Assembly: GCA_946554445.1 (NCBI GenBank) | Contig: CAMNSD010000002.1 | Span: forward strand, 62,001 to 126,000 | Length of the DNA: 64,000 nt | Direction of reading: 5' to 3' | Origin: an uncultured Lachnospiraceae bacterium | GTDB taxonomy: Bacteria > Bacillota > Clostridia > Lachnospirales > Lachnospiraceae | In this document: positions 47,061-58,786 of the stretch, one piece after another | How positions within the stretch are numbered: the stretch's first letter is position 1 | Layout of the letters: each line of letters starts with the position of its first letter | Notes under the pieces: generated by a model | Databases searched by the model: none | What the model was told of the DNA's origin: nothing | The model's input: the letters and a program-made list of their open reading frames with translations, nothing else | Translations under genes and position numbers: made by a program

Positions 47061-47439
47061 TTATAAACAGACTATCCACTTTACATAAATATATCCACAA
47101 TATGTTCATAACTTGTTGATATCTTTGGAATTTTATGTTCATAACTATTTAATCACTTCTTTTTTCCATTCTGCTTTTTGAATTAATTTTATACACAACC
47201 ATTTATATTACAATAAAATAATATGTTAACTTGTTTATAATTCATTTGAATTTTATGTGGACAACTTATCATTTGAATTTTTATATCTTTTGTATTATTA
47301 TATATTGTAGGGTAATTTCGATTTTGAATTTGAAATAATCTACTTCAATATTCAATAAATAAAGTCACTATCATTTAATAGTTCTTCTTCGTGAACTTAG
47401 ATAAAAATTTTATGTAACAAATATGAGGATTTAAATATT
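47061..47439. other. oriC region upstream of dnaA, with DnaA boxes
   Basis: The 530 bases between rpmH and dnaA have no gene. DnaA-box-like nonamers are ATATCCACA (47091-47099), TTATACACA (47189-47197) and TTGTCCACA on the minus strand (47256-47264). Four near-boxes of type TTATRAACA also occur (47061-47069 plus; 47103-47111, 47136-47144 and 47233-47241 minus). An AT-rich stretch with TATATATTG-like sequence at 47265-47330 is a candidate unwinding element. With the dnaA-dnaN spacer it would form a bipartite origin. Confidence 0.8.
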
Positions 47440-48795
47440 ATGGAATCTATCAGTAAGAAATGGAATGAAATTAAAGAGACACTCAGAAAAGAATATGAAT
47501 TATCTGATATTTCTTTCGCTACCTGGATTGAACCTCTTAATTTTTATGAAGTAAAAGATAATATTGTAACTATTTTGATTCCTTCCGATCAGGCTCATGC
47601 CCTTAACTATATTACTTCCAAATATAAAAGTTTCTTTCAGGTTACTATTTCTGAGATGATGGATCATACTTATGAGATTGCTTTTATTCTGGAGAAGGAT
47701 GCAAAAAATCCTAAAAACAATGAGCAATCTGTGATAAAACCTACTTATAATATTAATTATGAAAATGCAAACTTAAATTCTAAATATAAATTTGATACTT
47801 TTGTGGTAGGAAGTAATAATAAACTGGCGCATTCTGCTTCTCTTGCCGTTGCGGAATCTCCAGGGGAAGTATACAATCCTCTCTATATATATGGAGGAGC
47901 AGGACTTGGCAAGACACATTTGATTCATTCTATCGGACATTTTATTTTAGAAAGGAATCCTAATACAAAGGTTCTTTATGTTACTTCTGAAAATTTTACC
48001 AATGAAGTAATCGACTGCATCAGAAGCGGTGACGCTCTTAAAATGAATAAATTCCGTGAAAAATATCGGACTGTAGACGTTCTTATGATCGATGATATTC
48101 AATTTATTATTGGCAAAGAAAGTACACAAGAAGAATTTTTCCATACTTTTAATACGCTACATTCTGCCGGAAAGCAAATTATACTATCCTCAGATAAACC
48201 GCCAAAAGATATGGAAACATTGGAAGAAAGATTTCGTTCCAGATTTGAATGGGGATTGATTGCAGATATTCAACCACCAGATTATGAAACTAGAATGGCA
48301 ATTCTTAAGAAAAATGCAGAGAATTATAATAAAGAAATAGATGATGAAGTATTTAAATACATCGCAGAGAATATTAAATCAAATATCCGAGAGTTAGAAG
48401 GCGCTTTTAATAAGATCATAGCCTTCTCTAAATTAAATAAGGTAGATATTAACTTAGCATACGCAGAAGAAGCTTTAAAAGACGTGATATATCCTGACAA
48501 ACCAAAAGAAATCACGCCTACTCTTATCATAGAGGTAGTAGCGGAACATTTTGGCGTTAGTCCAGAAGACATCACTTCCAGAAAAAGAAATTCAGAATTT
48601 GTGCAGCCAAGACAGGTAGTCATGTATCTTTGCAGAGAATTGATCAATACGTCTCTCAGCAATATTGGTAAAATACTTGGTAAAAAAGATCATACGACTG
48701 TGATTCATGGCATTAACAAAATAAAAGAAGAAATGACAACCAATGAAGAACTCAAAAATAAAGTTGATATCATCAGAAAAAAGATTGTTCCATAG
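47440..48795 (+). CDS. dnaA: Chromosomal replication initiator protein DnaA
   Basis: The 451-residue protein has domain I at residues 1-90 (ISFATWIEPLNFYEV), a short linker, the AAA+ domain III with Walker A GGAGLGKTHLIHS and Walker B VLMIDDIQF, and the DNA-binding domain IV with the signature GKKDHTTVIHG. It binds DnaA boxes, opens the AT-rich element and loads DnaB. The ATG lies 11 bases after GAGG. It is divergent from rpmH, as in most Firmicutes. Confidence 0.98.
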   Translation: MESISKKWNEIKETLRKEYELSDISFATWIEPLNFYEVKDNIVTILIPSDQAHALNYITSKYKSFFQVTISEMMDHTYEIAFILEKDAKNPKNNEQSVIKPTYNINYENANLNSKYKFDTFVVGSNNKLAHSASLAVAESPGEVYNPLYIYGGAGLGKTHLIHSIGHFILERNPNTKVLYVTSENFTNEVIDCIRSGDALKMNKFREKYRTVDVLMIDDIQFIIGKESTQEEFFHTFNTLHSAGKQIILSSDKPPKDMETLEERFRSRFEWGLIADIQPPDYETRMAILKKNAENYNKEIDDEVFKYIAENIKSNIRELEGAFNKIIAFSKLNKVDINLAYAEEALKDVIYPDKPKEITPTLIIEVVAEHFGVSPEDITSRKRNSEFVQPRQVVMYLCRELINTSLSNIGKILGKKDHTTVIHGINKIKEEMTTNEELKNKVDIIRKKIVP

Positions 48796-49112
48796 AACAA
48801 TTGAAAGGATTCACCTTTTTATCAACAATTCTTCAACAAAAATGATATTAACATGTATTTTGGTTGTGAATTGACATTAATGTCATAAATTTAATCAAAA
48901 ACCATGTTGTAGATAAGTTAAAAGTTATTATGAAGTTATACAAAGTTTTTCACAGCTGAAAAGTTTTCTTTTTTCCTGAAAAATAGTATAATAGATAAGG
49001 TTATGCACATATCAACAGCTATTATGATTAATATTACTAAATAATTATTATATAAATAACCTTTGGCAGCACACAAAATATACCACATAGAAAGAAAGGA
49101 AGATATACACAG
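48796..49112. other. dnaA-dnaN spacer, likely second half of oriC and dnaN promoter
   Basis: These 317 bases have no gene. DnaA-box-like nonamers are TTTTTCACA (48946-48954) and TTATGCACA (49001-49009). A perfect TATAAT at 48987-48992 may be a -10 element for dnaN, though the -35 region is poor. DnaA boxes next to it would allow DnaA to control dnaN. Confidence 0.65.
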
Positions 49113-50225
49113 ATGAAAATTGTATGCACAAAATCTAATCTTTTAACCGGAGTACAGATTGTATCTAAAGCTGTTCCTAACAAAACGACGATGTCTATTC
49201 TGGAATGTATTCTGATAGATACAAGAAATGGTGAGATTAAACTGACTGCTAACGATATGGAACTTGGTATTGAGACGGTGATTGATGGAGAAATTTTAGA
49301 TAAAGGCATGATTGCGCTCGATGCTAAGATATTTTTAGAGATTGTCAGAAAGCTTCCTGATAATAATATTACAATTGAAACAAATAATGAAACTTATAAG
49401 ACCACAATTACCTGTGAAAAGGCAAAGTTTAATATTATTGGTAAGTCTGGAGAAGATTTTTCTTATCTTCCTGATATAGTAAGAAACGATTCTATTGTTA
49501 TATCTCAGTTTACTTTAAAAGAAGTGATCAGGCAGACTATCTTCTCTATTGCGGATAACGATAATAATAGATTGATGACAGGCGAACTGTTTGAAATCGA
49601 CAATGATACTTTAAAAGTAGTATCGTTGGATGGCCATCGTATTTCCATCAGGAGAATTTCCTTAAAAAATTCCTATGGAAATAAAAAAGTTGTGGTTCCT
49701 GGTAAGACATTAAGTGAAGTGAGTAAGATTCTTTCCGGAGATATGGATAAAGATGTCAGCATTTTCTTTACAGATAAACATATTTTATTTGAATTTGATA
49801 ATACACTTGTAGTTTCAAGGTTAATTGAAGGAGAGTATTTTAGGATTGATCAAATGCTTTCCAGTGATTATGAGACAAAGATTAAAATGAATAAAAAAGA
49901 ACTGCTTGATTGTATTGACAGGGCTACGCTTCTTGTCAAAGAGGGTGACAAAAAACCTGTTATTATCAATATTACGGATTCTTCTATGCAGCTTAAAATG
50001 AATTCTACTGTTGGCAGTATGGATGAAGAGATTGATATTACTAAAGAAGGTAAGGATCTTATGATAGGATTTAATCCTAAATTCTTGATTGATGCGCTTC
50101 GTGTGATAGAAGATGAAGAAATTGATTTATATATGGTTAATCCAAAAGCTCCCTGCTTTATCAGAAATGCAGAGGAAAGTTATATTTATTTGATACTTCC
50201 TGTGAATTTTACAACGGTCAGTTAG
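49113..50225 (+). CDS. dnaN: DNA polymerase III sliding clamp (beta subunit)
   Basis: The 370-residue protein has the three repeated clamp domains of DnaN (start MKIVCTKSNLLTGVQIVSKAV; end FIRNAEESYIYLILPVNF, with the YIYLILPV C-terminal cleft region). It forms the ring that tethers replicative polymerase and many other factors to DNA. Its length is standard. It is followed at 30 bases by yaaA. Confidence 0.97.
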   Translation: MKIVCTKSNLLTGVQIVSKAVPNKTTMSILECILIDTRNGEIKLTANDMELGIETVIDGEILDKGMIALDAKIFLEIVRKLPDNNITIETNNETYKTTITCEKAKFNIIGKSGEDFSYLPDIVRNDSIVISQFTLKEVIRQTIFSIADNDNNRLMTGELFEIDNDTLKVVSLDGHRISIRRISLKNSYGNKKVVVPGKTLSEVSKILSGDMDKDVSIFFTDKHILFEFDNTLVVSRLIEGEYFRIDQMLSSDYETKIKMNKKELLDCIDRATLLVKEGDKKPVIINITDSSMQLKMNSTVGSMDEEIDITKEGKDLMIGFNPKFLIDALRVIEDEEIDLYMVNPKAPCFIRNAEESYIYLILPVNFTTVS

Positions 50226-50255
50226 TAAGAGGGAAAGGTATAAAATATTTGTATT

Positions 50256-50465
50256 ATGGAAACAATAAAAATTAGGGATGATTTTATTAAACTTGGCCAG
50301 GCAGTTAAGTTGGCTGGTTTGGTACAGTCCGGCGTGGAAGCAAAAATTGAAATACAGGAAGGTTTTGTCAAAGTAAATGGTGAAGTAGAATTACAGCGCG
50401 GTAAGAAAATATATCCTGGCGATGTAATTGAATATGACGGACAACAGATTAGGGTAGAAAACTGA
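50256..50465 (+). CDS. yaaA: S4-domain RNA-binding protein YaaA
   Basis: The 69-residue protein is a small S4-domain protein (IKLGQAVKLAGLVQSGVEAK, VKVNGEVELQRGKKIYPGD), a conserved companion of recF in Firmicutes. It probably binds RNA or ribosomes, but its role is unclear. Its TGA overlaps the recF ATG by one base. Confidence 0.92.
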   Translation: METIKIRDDFIKLGQAVKLAGLVQSGVEAKIEIQEGFVKVNGEVELQRGKKIYPGDVIEYDGQQIRVEN

Positions 50466-51574
50466 TGATCATAAAATCATTAGAGTTGGCGGATTTTAGA
50501 AACTACGATTCTTTACATATTGATTTTAGTAAAGGAACAAATATCTTATATGGAGATAATGCCCAGGGTAAAACAAATATCTTGGAGGCTATCTATTTAT
50601 CTGCTACTACAAAATCACATAAGGGAAGTAAAGATAAAGATATTGTCAATTTTAATAAAGAAGAGTCTCATATTAGGACTTATCTTGAAAAAGACGGTAT
50701 GGATATAAGAGTCGATATGCATCTTCGTAAAAATAAAACGAAGGGTATCGCAATTGACGGGCAGAAGATTAAAAAAGCTGCAGAACTTCTCGGATTGTTA
50801 AATGTAGTTTTTTTTTCACCGGAAGATTTAAGTATTATTAAAAATGGTCCGGCGGAGAGAAGAAGATTTGTAGATATGGAATTATGTCAGCTGGATCAAT
50901 TTTATCTTTATAATTTGAATCATTATAATAAGATTGTGAATCAGCGGAATAAACTCCTGAAAGATATGTACTTTAATCCTTCTCTTAGGGAAACTTTGAA
51001 TATATGGGATTCTCAGCTTGTTTCTTTTGGAAGTAAGATCATAGAGAGAAGACAGCTTTTTGTGGAGCAGTTAAATAGTATCATTTATGACATTCATAAA
51101 AAATTATCTGGAGATAAGGAAGAATTAAAAGTAACATATGAACCTGATGTGTCGATTGAAGATTATGAAAAATTACTTGCGGCATGTCAGGATAAAGATG
51201 TGAAATTAAAACAGACTACGGTAGGACCACATAGAGATGATTTTTGTTTTATGGTAAAGGATGTTGATATCCGTAAGTTTGGTTCCCAAGGGCAGCAGAG
51301 AACTGCAGCTTTATCTCTTAAATTATCAGAAATCGAACTTGTCAAAAAAATAGCAAATGAAAATCCTGTGCTTCTTTTGGATGATGTTCTTTCTGAATTA
51401 GATAGTCATAGACAAAATTATCTTTTGAGTACAATCGGAGAAATCCAGACAATCATTACTTGTACGGGATTAGATGAATTTGTAAATAACAGATTTGAGA
51501 TTGACAAAGTTTTTCAGATAGAAAATGGAAAAATCATCAATAATTCTGATAAAGAAACAAAGTTATTGGAATAA
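50465..51574 (+). CDS. recF: DNA replication and repair protein RecF
   Basis: The 369-residue protein starts with LELADFRNYDSL and has Walker A GDNAQGKTNILEA, the signature FGSQGQQRTAALSLKLSE and Walker B PVLLLDDVLSELD. RecF is an SMC-like ATPase that loads RecA at gaps with RecO and RecR. Its start overlaps yaaA and it is followed after 14 bases by gyrB. Confidence 0.96.
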   Translation: MIIKSLELADFRNYDSLHIDFSKGTNILYGDNAQGKTNILEAIYLSATTKSHKGSKDKDIVNFNKEESHIRTYLEKDGMDIRVDMHLRKNKTKGIAIDGQKIKKAAELLGLLNVVFFSPEDLSIIKNGPAERRRFVDMELCQLDQFYLYNLNHYNKIVNQRNKLLKDMYFNPSLRETLNIWDSQLVSFGSKIIERRQLFVEQLNSIIYDIHKKLSGDKEELKVTYEPDVSIEDYEKLLAACQDKDVKLKQTTVGPHRDDFCFMVKDVDIRKFGSQGQQRTAALSLKLSEIELVKKIANENPVLLLDDVLSELDSHRQNYLLSTIGEIQTIITCTGLDEFVNNRFEIDKVFQIENGKIINNSDKETKLLE

Positions 51575-51579
51575 ATTAG

Positions 51580-53505
<1,926 letters not shown>

Positions 53506-53566
53506 GAGTACTTGTAACCGGATGGATAGACTGGATGAGAACTGAATGGTTTGACATGGAGGAAAG

Positions 53567-56077
53567 ATGGACGACCGAATTTTTGACAAGATAGAAGAAG
53601 TAGATTTGAAGAAAAAAATGGAAGATTCTTACATTGATTATGCCATGAGCGTTATTGCTGCCCGTGCGCTGCCCGATGTGAGAGACGGTCTGAAACCTGT
53701 ACAGCGCCGAGTTTTGTATTCCATGATAGAATTAAATAATGGTCCGGACAAGCCGCATAGAAAAAGCGCTCGTATCGTTGGTGATACCATGGGTAAATAT
53801 CATCCTCATGGGGATAGTTCTATTTATGGTGCGCTTGTTAATATGGCACAGGAATGGTCTACCAGATATCCTTTGGTGGATGGTCATGGAAATTTTGGTT
53901 CTGTGGATGGAGATGGAGCAGCCGCCATGCGTTATACGGAGGCAAGACTTAGTAAAATTTCCATGGAACTTCTTGCTGATATCAATAAAAATACAGTAGA
54001 TTTTGCTCCAAACTTTGATGATACGGAGAAGGAACCTACAGTATTACCGAGCCGTTATCCAAACCTTTTAGTAAACGGTACATCTGGTATTGCAGTGGGA
54101 ATGGCTACCAATATTCCCCCTCATAATTTGAGAGAAGTTATCAATGCGGTAGTCAAGATTATTCAGAATCGAATCGAAGAGGACCGTCAGACAGAGATAG
54201 AAGAACTTTTACAGATTGTGAAAGCTCCTGATTTTCCTACCGGTGGTATCATTCTGGGTACCAGAGGTGCAGAGGAAGCATATCGGACAGGCCGTGGTAA
54301 AGTTAGAGTACGTGCCGTCACAAATATTGAGACAATGTCTAATGGTAAGAGTCGTATTATCGTGACGGAACTTCCTTATATGGTGAATAAGGCAAATTTG
54401 ATTTTAAAGATTGCGGATCTTGTGAAGTTAAAGAAAATAGATGGTATCACAGATTTGCGTGATGAGACAAACCGGGAAGGTATGCGTATTGTCATTGAAC
54501 TTCGTAAAGATGCCAATGCCAATGTCATCTTAAATCAACTTTATAAACATACCCAGCTTCAGGATTCCTTCGGTGTTATTATGCTGGCTCTTGTCAATAA
54601 TGAGCCAAAAGTTATGAATCTTCTGGATATGTTAAACTATTATCTGAAACACCAGGAAGATGTGGTGACTAGAAGAACAAAATATGATCTTGATAAAGCA
54701 GAAGAAAGAGATCATATTTTACAGGGATTGTTGATTGCTTTAGATCATATTGATGAAGTGATTCAGATTATCAGGAGTAGCCAGACAACTCAGATTGCTA
54801 AAGAAAGATTAATTGAAAGGTTTGAATTTTCTGAGGCGCAAGCTCAGGCAATCGTGGATATGCGTCTGCGGGCTTTGACCGGTCTGGAAAGAGAAAAGCT
54901 TGAAAATGAACATAAAGAATTAATGGCGAAAATTGCGGAATTAAAAGCAATTCTTGCAGATGAGAAGCTGCTTCTCGGTGTGATCAGGGATGAAATGCTT
55001 GTGACGGCTGAAAAATATGGGGATGACAGAAGAAGTCAGATTGGATTTGATGTCTATGATATCAATATGGAGGATTTGATTCCCAGAGATAATACTGTGA
55101 TTGCCATGACAAGTCTCGGGTATATTAAACGGATGACGGTGGATAATTTTAAATCCCAGAACCGTGGCGGTAAGGGAATTAAAGGTATGCAGACGATTGA
55201 GGAAGATTATATCGAAGATCTTCTGATGACGACAACTCATCATTATTTGATGTTCTTTACGAACTATGGAAGAGTGTATCGTCTAAAAGCATATGAGATT
55301 CCGGAAGCCAGTCGGACAGCCAGGGGAATTGCGATTGTTAATATCTTGCAGCTGAATCCTGGTGAAAAAATATCTGCTATGATACCGATTAAAGATTATG
55401 AAGATAATAAAAATCTCTTTATGGTGACTAAGAACGGTATTGTGAAAAAGACGCCTGTCATGGAATTTAGTAATGTCAGAAAAAATGGTCTTGCAGCAAT
55501 TAATCTGCGGGAAGACGATGAATTGATTGAGGTAAAGACTACATCCTGGGATACAGAGATTTTCCTGGTGACGAAACAGGGCATGTGTATTCGTTTTAAA
55601 GAAACAGATGTACGTCCTACCGGAAGAGCGTCTATGGGTGTTATCGGTATGAACCTGTCGGATGGCGATGAAATCGTGGGTATGCAGTTAGACCATCAGG
55701 GAGATTCGCTGCTTATCGTTTCGGAAAATGGTATGGGTAAGCGCACTTACTTAGAAGAGTTTACCATACAAAAACGTGGCGGTAAGGGATTAAAATGTTA
55801 TAAGATTACGGAAAAGACAGGTTATGTGGTAGGAGTCAAGGCTGTCAATGATGATCATGAGATTATGATGATTACGGATGGTGGTATCATTATCCAGCTT
55901 CGTATGGATGAGATTTCTACATTAAAGAGAATTACTTCCGGCGTCAAGATGATTAATCTGGATGAAGGCACTAAAGTTGCTAAGATTGCTAAAGTCCGAG
56001 AGAAGATTAGTAATGGCGAGGAAGAATTTGAGAATATTGATGATGCTATGGAAGATATCTCGGAAGAGGAGCAGTAA
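53567..56077 (+). CDS. gyrA: DNA gyrase subunit A
   Basis: The 836-residue protein has the breakage-reunion domain with catalytic Tyr123 in [12 protein letters not shown], a coiled-coil gate, and the C-terminal beta-pinwheel with the GyrA box [11 protein letters not shown]. The quinolone region reads [13 protein letters not shown]: the usual serine is Ser84 or Ser85 by position and the residue at the place of E. coli Asp87 is glycine (Gly88). The protein ends in an acidic tail. It follows gyrB after 61 bases and is closed by a terminator. Confidence 0.98.
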   Translation: MDDRIFDKIEEVDLKKKMEDSYIDYAMSVIAARALPDVRDGLKPVQRRVLYSMIELNNGPDKPHRKSARIVGDTMGKYHPHGDSSIYGALVNMAQEWSTRYPLVDGHGNFGSVDGDGAAAMRYTEARLSKISMELLADINKNTVDFAPNFDDTEKEPTVLPSRYPNLLVNGTSGIAVGMATNIPPHNLREVINAVVKIIQNRIEEDRQTEIEELLQIVKAPDFPTGGIILGTRGAEEAYRTGRGKVRVRAVTNIETMSNGKSRIIVTELPYMVNKANLILKIADLVKLKKIDGITDLRDETNREGMRIVIELRKDANANVILNQLYKHTQLQDSFGVIMLALVNNEPKVMNLLDMLNYYLKHQEDVVTRRTKYDLDKAEERDHILQGLLIALDHIDEVIQIIRSSQTTQIAKERLIERFEFSEAQAQAIVDMRLRALTGLEREKLENEHKELMAKIAELKAILADEKLLLGVIRDEMLVTAEKYGDDRRSQIGFDVYDINMEDLIPRDNTVIAMTSLGYIKRMTVDNFKSQNRGGKGIKGMQTIEEDYIEDLLMTTTHHYLMFFTNYGRVYRLKAYEIPEASRTARGIAIVNILQLNPGEKISAMIPIKDYEDNKNLFMVTKNGIVKKTPVMEFSNVRKNGLAAINLREDDELIEVKTTSWDTEIFLVTKQGMCIRFKETDVRPTGRASMGVIGMNLSDGDEIVGMQLDHQGDSLLIVSENGMGKRTYLEEFTIQKRGGKGLKCYKITEKTGYVVGVKAVNDDHEIMMITDGGIIIQLRMDEISTLKRITSGVKMINLDEGTKVAKIAKVREKISNGEEEFENIDDAMEDISEEEQ

Positions 56078-56095
56078 TTTTATAAGGTGAAATAG

Positions 56096-56130
56096 ATAAC
56101 TCAGAAAGCTTTTGGTTTTCTGAGTTATTT
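56096..56130 (+). terminator. Terminator after gyrA
   Basis: ATAACTCAGAAA pairs with TTTCTGAGTTAT around a 9-base loop, followed by TTAG. It lies 19 bases after the gyrA stop and is a simple intrinsic terminator candidate. Confidence 0.8.
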
Positions 56131-56157
56131 AGATATTATATAATTAAATCTTTGAAT

Positions 56158-56288
56158 AGAAAGGGTTGTATTTTCAAACACAGGCACGCTCCCGCTGCTT
56201 TCAGCTCGCAGCGGTACTAAGCTCGAAAATACCTCGCTAAGTACCGGCGGCTTCAGAGCGCCTGCTTATTGAAAATACAACCTTTTCT
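56158..56288. repeat. 131-base imperfect palindrome after the gyrase operon
   Basis: AGAAAGGGTTGTATTTTCAA at 56158-56177 is repeated in inverse with one mismatch at 56269-56288. The symmetry continues inwards with interruptions: CAGGC, then GCGGTAC-TAAGC against GCTAAGTACC near 56210-56243. The interior is G+C-rich beside very AT-rich flanks. It codes for nothing visible. It could be a transposable-element remnant or a large RNA hairpin. Confidence 0.65.
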
Positions 56289-56376
56289 ATGCTAAAGGTA
56301 TTGTGAATTAGATATTTTTATATTTTGTTATTTCGAAATATTGGGATTTTTAAAGTATTTGATGAGTATTTGATGA

Positions 56377-56413
56377 ATATGTAATAAGTACTTAATAAAT
56401 ATTTATTACATAT
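56377..56413. repeat. Inverted repeat before the phosphoesterase gene
   Basis: ATATGTAATAA and its exact complement TTATTACATAT are separated by 15 bases, ending 12 bases before the ATG at 56425. Just to the left, GTATTTGATGA is directly repeated. It may be an operator or mRNA structure controlling the next gene. Confidence 0.45.
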
Positions 56414-56436
56414 GTAATATAAAAATGGAGAAAAAG

Positions 56437-57306
56437 GTGAAAGATTATAAAATAGCTGTGATTGGTGATGTTCATAGTAATCATTTGGGGTTAGAGAGGT
56501 GTATTAATCATGCACTTGAGAGGGATGTAGATGAATTTCTATTTCTTGGGGATTATATCAGTGATTGTCCTTATCCTCAGAAAACGATGGGTATTATTTA
56601 TGAGATGGATAAAAATTATCGATGTTCTTTTATCAGGGGAAACAGAGAAGATTATATGTTAAATTATAGGAATAACCCTGAGAAAAACTGGACTTATTCA
56701 TCTGCCAGCGGGAGTCTTCTTTATACCTATGAGAATTTAACTGAACGTGATTTTACATTTTTTGAAAATATGGATATTCAAGGATATTATGATAAAGAAG
56801 GATTGAAACCTTTTCGGTATTGTCATGGATCTTTGACGCGCTCCAATGAGATACTGGAACCTGATGCGGAAAATACAGTGAATGTTATGAAAAATCTGGA
56901 TGTTGATTTATTGGTTTCCGGTCATGTTCATTTTCAGGAAGAGAAAAAGTATGGTAGTAAAAAGATACTGCATCCGGGTGCTGTGGGAATTTCCTGGTAT
57001 TTTGATGGTAAAACACAGTATATGATATTACACGGTACGCAATATGGATGGGAAGGGGAATTTTTTCAACTAGAATATGATGTGGAGAATTTGGTAAAAG
57101 AATTTGAGACTTCCGGTTTAAATCAAAAAGCGCCTTATTGGTCTAAGATTAATATTCATACACTCCGTACAGGAATTGATAAAAACAGCGCCTGTCTGAA
57201 TTTTGCCATGAAATTATGTAAGGAGGAAACAGGAAGTGTATCCTGGCCAGATATTCCAGAGAAATACTGGCAGCAGGCGGCAAAGAAATTTGGAATAGAA
57301 GATTAA
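56437..57306 (+). CDS. Calcineurin-like metallophosphoesterase
   Basis: I place the start at the GTG at 56437, because GGAG stands 6 bases before it while the ATG at 56425 has no binding site. The protein has 289 residues from there. Metal ligands are visible: Asp and His in VIGDVHSNH, Asp in FLGDYISD, Asn in IRGNRED, His in RYCHGS and the GHVH motif. It probably hydrolyses phosphate esters or phosphodiesters in the cytosol, as YfcE/YvnB-like proteins do. It is a single gene with its own terminator. Confidence 0.9.
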   Translation: MKDYKIAVIGDVHSNHLGLERCINHALERDVDEFLFLGDYISDCPYPQKTMGIIYEMDKNYRCSFIRGNREDYMLNYRNNPEKNWTYSSASGSLLYTYENLTERDFTFFENMDIQGYYDKEGLKPFRYCHGSLTRSNEILEPDAENTVNVMKNLDVDLLVSGHVHFQEEKKYGSKKILHPGAVGISWYFDGKTQYMILHGTQYGWEGEFFQLEYDVENLVKEFETSGLNQKAPYWSKINIHTLRTGIDKNSACLNFAMKLCKEETGSVSWPDIPEKYWQQAAKKFGIED

Positions 57307-57307
57307 A

Positions 57308-57346
57308 AACAGTCCTTCCGGAAATTATCTGGAGGGACTGCTTTTT
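57308..57346. terminator. Terminator between phosphoesterase and XRE genes
   Basis: AACAGTCC-TTCCGG pairs with CTGGAGGGACTGC around a short loop and is followed by a T run on the plus strand and A/T runs on the minus strand. It separates two convergent genes. Confidence 0.8.
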
Positions 57347-57374
57347 ATTTATAAGACTATTTTTTTGATTATTG

Positions 57375-58310
57375 TTACTCTTCTTCATTATTATTTCTGT
57401 CAACAATCATTGAAATAATGCCACAAGAGACTCCAAAAATGGGATAGACAACCCATGCGATGTGCCATAAATTTCTTATAAATCCGCAGGCAAGATATAT
57501 AATTGTTGCCACCATCATAATACAACCGCAGTACAATCCTTTTTTCTTGTCGTTTTTATAAGTCTGGGAATTGCGATCCTGCATAAGATTATAATGTTTA
57601 ATATTATATTTACTGCTTTGCGTACCGGCATAGACAAATAATGTCACCGCAATTGTCACACATAATAAAAATATACTGCCCATGATATCTTCCAGATTAA
57701 TATTGTTTTGTCCTATATATTCGGGAAGTGTAATTGCTTCTGCTGCCATTACAATGATTAATCCAACAATAATTAATACAACACCCGATGTAATCAGGAT
57801 AATATTTTTTTTGTGAAAATTGTCTTTTTCTTCTTCTGTATAAAAGTCTTCAATAAAAGGATGTTTTTTGACAAAATAGCTGTCCTGTAGTCCTGTAATA
57901 ATAAAAATTGCCACAGCCACTACTACAAAGAGAAAAAATACAATAGCAGAAATTATATCCATGTCATAACCTTCTCTATTTGGTAGTATTGCCATTAAAA
58001 AAGTACATATTGTCAATCCAAAGAGAATAAGTCCCACACCTATTGTAATCCATTTGCTAAGCTGATTTTTGTGCTGGTCGTAATGATTCTTATCTTCTAC
58101 ATACTGACTGCTGATATCCTTTTGCATCAGATCATCTAAAGTGCAGTGGAATAAGTTTGCAATCTGTAATAATTTATCTGTTTCCGGATAAGTAGTATCT
58201 GATTCCCATTTGGAGACAGACTGTCTGGATACTTCTAATGTTTCTGCAAGCTGTTCCTGCGTCATTTCCTTTTGTTTTCTTAAAAATTGTAAATTTTGTC
58301 CTAAACTCAT
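57375..58310 (-). CDS. XRE-family transcriptional regulator with membrane domain
   Basis: The 311-residue protein has an N-terminal helix-turn-helix (LRKQKEMTQEQLAETLEVSRQSVSKWESD) that is a textbook XRE/Cro domain, followed by a short linker and seven or so hydrophobic segments to the end (for example ITIGVGLILFGLTICTFLM and GVVLIIVGLIIVMAA). A DNA-binding domain tethered to the membrane suggests control by membrane stress or by a membrane partner. The gene stands alone. A dyad lies 46-72 bases upstream of the start. Confidence 0.9.
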   Translation of the reverse strand: MSLGQNLQFLRKQKEMTQEQLAETLEVSRQSVSKWESDTTYPETDKLLQIANLFHCTLDDLMQKDISSQYVEDKNHYDQHKNQLSKWITIGVGLILFGLTICTFLMAILPNREGYDMDIISAIVFFLFVVVAVAIFIITGLQDSYFVKKHPFIEDFYTEEEKDNFHKKNIILITSGVVLIIVGLIIVMAAEAITLPEYIGQNNINLEDIMGSIFLLCVTIAVTLFVYAGTQSSKYNIKHYNLMQDRNSQTYKNDKKKGLYCGCIMMVATIIYLACGFIRNLWHIAWVVYPIFGVSCGIISMIVDRNNNEEE

Positions 58311-58355
58311 AATGAACCTCCATCATTTAAATTTGAATGTAAAACTGTGCCGGTC

Positions 58356-58382
58356 ACATATACCGTATGACGTTTCGGTATG
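58356..58382. repeat. Dyad upstream of the XRE regulator
   Basis: ACATATACCG and CGGTATGT form a near-palindrome with a 10-base centre between the XRE gene (start at 58310) and the Rpn-family gene. It could be the regulator's own operator; no partner copy is seen. Confidence 0.4.
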
Positions 58383-58527
58383 TAATTATTGTATAAAAAC
58401 ATCAATGTAAACTCTATCAATTTGCTGTTGCTTTTGAATAATTTTATGTAAAGATTAGGTTGCATCCCGCATAAATACTGGAATTTCTATATTATGATAG
58501 CATATAATGATTGGATTGTAATAAAGA

Positions 58528-58546
58528 ATTTGTAGAATCTACAAAT
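58528..58546. repeat. Short perfect palindrome upstream of the Rpn gene
   Basis: ATTTGTAG and CTACAAAT surround a 3-base centre, about 30 bases upstream of the -35 element at 58575. It could be a regulator site. The rest of the 476-base gap holds the promoter at 58575-58603 and a small hairpin (CTTTCGGC/GCTGAAAG) at about 58643-58661. Confidence 0.4.
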
Positions 58547-58574
58547 GATTGTAAGAAAATACATGAGAAAGTTA

Positions 58575-58603
58575 TTGCTTTTTAAGATAGAAAATGTTAT
58601 AGT
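58575..58603 (+). promoter_or_regulatory. Promoter of the Rpn-family gene
   Basis: TTGCTT at 58575-58580, a 17-base spacer and TATAGT at 58598-58603 lie about 184 bases before the start codon, leaving a long leader. Confidence 0.55.
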
Positions 58604-58786
58604 ACCTATAAATTCAATATCGTGTTCATTCTTACGATATCTAACTTTCGGCATCGCTGAAAGATGAATAGGGCAGATCGTCCTCAATTTTTCAACTTTT
58701 TATTAACAGATAAGGTATTAAATCTTAAGTTGTTTCTGTATGTTTTCTTACCTTTTCTGTATCACTTGACAGCAAAGGAGCAAAAA

